Origin: JBDHWI01 sp964590135
GTDB taxonomy: Bacteria; Chloroflexota; Anaerolineae; J036; Brachytrichaceae
Length of the DNA: 64,000 nucleotides
Assembly: GCA_964590135.1 (NCBI GenBank)
Contig: CAZPVX010000013.1
Location: forward strand, 62,001-126,000
Direction: 5' to 3'
The number at the start of each line of letters is the position of its first letter. The first letter of the stretch is position 1. The notes under the pieces are model-generated. The model searched no databases. It was not told where the DNA came from and saw only the letters and a program-made list of their open reading frames with translations. A program made the translations under genes and the position numbers. Of this stretch, positions 61,916-64,000 are shown piece after piece.

Positions 61916-62629
61916 TCAACCTGGCTGTGTGCCGGCGTCAGCGCCTCGCGGCCTCTGGATCGGCAGGATAGGCACGTGAGCGGTGAAGCTGACATGCTCG
62001 GGATTGCGCCACTCCAGCAGCGTCGACCAGCCATCGGTGGGCGGGTCGTGCAGGTAGTTTTGCAGCATGCCGCGAAACTCAAACCCGTTGCGCAACTGTG
62101 TGCTGAGCGTGCTGTCATAGATCAAGCCGGCTTGCACATAGCGCGCATACTCATGCGCCGACATCACATGCTTGTACTTGGCAAAACCGGGAATCATGCC
62201 GCCTATCACCTGGCCGCGCAGCCCGAGCTGTCTGCATAGCGCTTTGCGCGCTTCGTGGAACAGGCGGGCAATGCCCATGCCGCGAAACTCGGGATGCACG
62301 CACATATCCACGCCATAGTAATAATTTCCGCGAGGATTGTGGAGCGTCAGCCAGCCGCCGGCGACGGCCTCGATAAAGGTGTGATGCTTGAAGTTTTCTG
62401 GATCGATGCGGTCGAAGTGGGTGAGGAACCCTGCGGTGGTGCCGACGATGTCGCCGGTCTCTCTGTGAACGGCCATGAATTGGCCTTCGGGGAAGATCTG
62501 TATGTGCTTCAGGAAGTGAGCAGCAGAGAACTGCTCATCGACGGCCAGCGTGGGATAGCATAGCGGTTGCAGCGCAGCACACGCTTCAGCACATTCAGCC
62601 TGGGTGTGACGAATATCGATTACACTCAA
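61916..62629 (-). CDS. GNAT family N-acetyltransferase
   Basis: A 237-residue acetyltransferase. Motif A is VDMCVHPEFRGMGIARLFHEARK (acetyl-CoA loop RGMGIA). The C-terminal half is unusual and may bind a specific substrate. The start is TTG at 62629, supported by a perfect AAGGAGG 4 bases upstream; no ATG fits. The 5' leader of about 65 bases ends in a hairpin directly before the ribosome-binding site. Confidence 0.85.
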   Translation of the reverse strand: MSVIDIRHTQAECAEACAALQPLCYPTLAVDEQFSAAHFLKHIQIFPEGQFMAVHRETGDIVGTTAGFLTHFDRIDPENFKHHTFIEAVAGGWLTLHNPRGNYYYGVDMCVHPEFRGMGIARLFHEARKALCRQLGLRGQVIGGMIPGFAKYKHVMSAHEYARYVQAGLIYDSTLSTQLRNGFEFRGMLQNYLHDPPTDGWSTLLEWRNPEHVSFTAHVPILPIQRPRGADAGTQPG

Positions 62630-62642
62630 GACGCCTCCTTTT

Positions 62643-62658
62643 GTCGCGTAATCGCGAC
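62643..62658 (-). promoter_or_regulatory. Hairpin next to the GNAT ribosome-binding site
   Basis: A perfect 6-bp stem (GTCGCG/CGCGAC, loop ATTA on the minus strand) lies about 4-6 bases upstream of AAGGAGG. A -10 box TATAGT (62706-62701, minus) would start the transcript about 65 bases before the TTG. The hairpin may hold the leader open or bind a regulator. The rest of the 165-bp gap to miaA shows nothing clear. Confidence 0.4.
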
Positions 62659-62794
62659 ATGGCGCTTCTCCTTTATTTTGCGCAAGAGAAACGTGCAGCG
62701 ACTATACCCCAGCGCCCTGAATTTGCTCCGAATCGTTTTGTTTGTGTGTGAAATTTGCAACAATCGTGCGCAACCCTTCTGGTGATCTATATAC

Positions 62795-63679
62795 TCAAAC
62801 TGCGTCCTTGCGAAACCATGTGTCTTGCATGCGGATAAAGCGGCGGGTGGCGCGCTTGATCTCGGCAATGGCGTCACTCATCGACAGGCGGCCAAGCGCA
62901 ACGCCGGCCATCTCGCGGTAACCCAGCGCCGACATCGCCGGCAGCCTCAACGCCGTATCGACCTCCATGCCGAGCGTCGCAAAACCAGTGAGCAAATCTC
63001 GCGTCTCTTCCAGCCAGCCTTGCTCGACCATCTGCGCCAAGCGCGCGTCGGCTCGCGCGTAGAGTTCGTCACGCGGCGCATTTACGTAGTGCATCTGCGT
63101 GCGATAGGGCGGGGGCTGCCGGCGCTGCAGGTCACTCCAACGCCGGCCGGTCAGTTCCATCACCTCCAGCGCGCGCACCACACGTCGCACATTGCGCGGA
63201 TCGATGGTTGCGCCGGCAGTCGGGTCGCGCTGCACCAACTCGGCAAACAATGCGCCGGCGCCGTGCTGCTCGCCAAAGCGCAGCCACTTCTTGCGCAGTG
63301 CTTCATTCGGCGGTGCTTCCGGCACCTGCCAGCCTTGCAGCAAGGCGCGAACATATTGGCCGGTGCCGCCGACCAGCAGCGGTGTCTTGCCTCGCGCCGT
63401 CACATCATCGATGGCCGTCCGCGCCAGCCGCACATACTCGCTGAGTGAGAAAGATTCATGCGGCGCGCGCAGATCGATCAGATGATGCGAAACGGCGCGC
63501 TGGTCTGCTGGCGTGGGCTTGTTCGTGCCGATATTCATGCCGCGATAGACGTGGCGCGAATCGGCGGAGATGATTTCGCCGCTCACGCGCGGCGCCATCT
63601 CCATCGCCAGCGCCGACTTGCCGGCGGCGGTCGGACCGACGATGACGATCAAGACAGGTGTGTCAGGCAGATCTGTCAT
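62795..63679 (-). CDS. miaA: tRNA dimethylallyltransferase
   Basis: MiaA adds an isopentenyl group to A37 of tRNAs reading UNN codons. The 294-residue protein has the P-loop GPTAAGKSALA, ISADSRHVYRGMNIGTNKP, and LVGGTGQYVRALLQG, with the Asp-rich region, all diagnostic. ATG at 63679 has TACAAT 9 bases upstream, so it is probably leaderless; the in-frame upstream start at 63772 overlaps the tRNA promoter on the other strand. Confidence 0.95.
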   Translation of the reverse strand: MTDLPDTPVLIVIVGPTAAGKSALAMEMAPRVSGEIISADSRHVYRGMNIGTNKPTPADQRAVSHHLIDLRAPHESFSLSEYVRLARTAIDDVTARGKTPLLVGGTGQYVRALLQGWQVPEAPPNEALRKKWLRFGEQHGAGALFAELVQRDPTAGATIDPRNVRRVVRALEVMELTGRRWSDLQRRQPPPYRTQMHYVNAPRDELYARADARLAQMVEQGWLEETRDLLTGFATLGMEVDTALRLPAMSALGYREMAGVALGRLSMSDAIAEIKRATRRFIRMQDTWFRKDAV

Positions 63680-63688
63680 GTTGGATGC

Positions 63689-63694
63689 ATTGTA
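63689..63694 (-). promoter_or_regulatory. -10 box of miaA, leaderless
   Basis: TACAAT on the minus strand, 9 bases before the ATG at 63679. It is 20 bases from the -35 box of the divergent tRNA operon. Confidence 0.5.
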
Positions 63695-63714
63695 TGAGCG
63701 TCGGCGCAATGACC

Positions 63715-63744
63715 TTGACGCGCCATCGGCAAAGACGGTAGAAT
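63715..63744 (+). promoter_or_regulatory. Sigma-70-like promoter of the tRNA operon
   Basis: TTGACG (63715-63720), 18 bases, TAGAAT (63739-63744). The first tRNA begins 31 bases later. Confidence 0.7.
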
Positions 63745-63774
63745 CACCTGCTTTCAGGCGTTGGAGAAACACGG

Positions 63775-63847
63775 GCCGATGTAGCTCAATTGGCAGAGCA
63801 ATCGATTTGTAATCGATAGGTTACGGGTTCAACTCCCGTCGTCGGCT
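63775..63847 (+). tRNA. tRNA-Thr (anticodon TGT)
   Basis: Acceptor GCCGATG/CGTCGGC, D stem GCTC/GAGC, anticodon stem ATCGA/TCGAT with loop TTTGTAA (anticodon TGT, reads ACA), T stem ACGGG/CCCGT with TTCAACT. No encoded CCA. Confidence 0.96.
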
Positions 63848-63876
63848 AGTAGAATGGCGGCATCGCTGTTCGTCAT

Positions 63877-63959
63877 GGGTCGATGTCCCGAGCGGCAAAG
63901 GGGGCGGACTGTAAATCCGCTGGCAATAGCCTTCGCAGGTTCGAGTCCTGCTCGGCCCA
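63877..63959 (+). tRNA. tRNA-Tyr (anticodon GTA)
   Basis: Acceptor GGGTCGA/TCGGCCC, anticodon stem GCGGA/TCCGC with loop CTGTAAA (anticodon GTA), a class II long variable arm, T arm GCAGG/CCTGC with TTCGAGT. No encoded CCA. Confidence 0.96.
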
Positions 63960-63965
63960 CTTTTT

Positions 63966-64000
63966 GCCCACGTAGCTCAGTTGGTAGAGCACACCCTTGG
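63966..64000 (+). tRNA. tRNA, probably Thr (GGT), cut by the window end
   Basis: The 5' half is GCCCACG, D arm GCTCAGTTGGTAGAGC, then anticodon stem CACCC and loop TTGG. The anticodon begins GG; in tRNA operons of the type Thr-Tyr-Thr this is normally GGT (Thr). Because the third base is missing, Pro, Ser and Ala cannot be fully excluded. Confidence 0.7.

Overview
The window is 64 kb of roughly 61 % GC bacterial chromosome with one 10-base assembly gap (51880-51889). The gene set points to Chloroflexota, perhaps an Anaerolineae-like lineage: extracellular family-5 substrate-binding lipoproteins with Thr-Glu-Ala-Pro-Ala linkers, an F420-type luciferase-like oxidoreductase, tandem bifunctional-nuclease genes, a FixABCX electron-bifurcating complex, and many genes whose -10 box lies only 6-10 bases before the start codon. 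This placement is inferred from gene content alone. No phage, CRISPR array or large mobile element was seen.

Layout. 1-9.5 kb: the end of serS, a nucleotidyltransferase, a lipase-like hydrolase, a membrane-tethered LuxR-kelch protein, tilS, rdgB, a biotin carrier protein, and an aminotransferase/M81 peptidase pair. 9.5-13.5 kb: a small unknown gene and fixABCX on the minus strand. 13.5-20.9 kb: an ABC-F ATPase, a peptidase E homologue, an M20 dipeptidase, a Tm-1-like protein and a sugar-phosphate transferase. 20.9-28 kb: a HIT-metG operon, tRNA-Pro, a MITE-like element, an MBL RNase-like enzyme, two bifunctional-nuclease paralogues and a family 2 glycosyltransferase. 28-38 kb: an Opp-type ABC transporter operon with three tandem substrate-binding proteins. 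38-48 kb: fatty-acid beta-oxidation genes (thiolase, FadN-like, acyl-CoA dehydrogenase, acyl-CoA ligase) with arylamine N-acetyltransferase and an F420-type oxidoreductase. 48-55.7 kb: a STAND-like ATPase with a helical-repeat tail, RNase P RNA, a ferredoxin-NADP reductase, xylulokinase, a monooxygenase and an iron-type dehydrogenase. 55.8-64 kb: aspS with an upstream leader, a zinc dehydrogenase, a methyltransferase, a MaoC hydratase, an O-antigen ligase, a GNAT, miaA, and a tRNA cluster Thr-Tyr-Thr cut by the window end.

The most interesting result is a matched pair of apparent ribosome-mediated attenuators. Upstream of aspS a 21-codon leader ORF contains the run ANNNDDNN and is followed by an intrinsic terminator. 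The end of the leader ORF can pair with the 3' arm of that terminator. Upstream of HIT-metG a 23-codon leader ORF with a Met-Arg-Met segment has the same layout, and its end can pair with the 5' arm of its terminator. AspRS carries His31 in the motif RRRDHG, typical of non-discriminating enzymes that charge both tRNA-Asp and tRNA-Asn, which would explain why the leader has both Asn and Asp codons.

A second theme is short interspersed repeats placed inside functional genes: in the P12 arm of RNase P RNA and in frame inside metG, an ABC-F gene and a methyltransferase. A 135-bp element with terminal inverted repeats and a 5-bp target duplication abuts the MBL gene stop codon. A third theme is frequent leaderless initiation, including a 21-bp gap that carries back-to-back leaderless promoters (rdgB and the biotin carrier gene).
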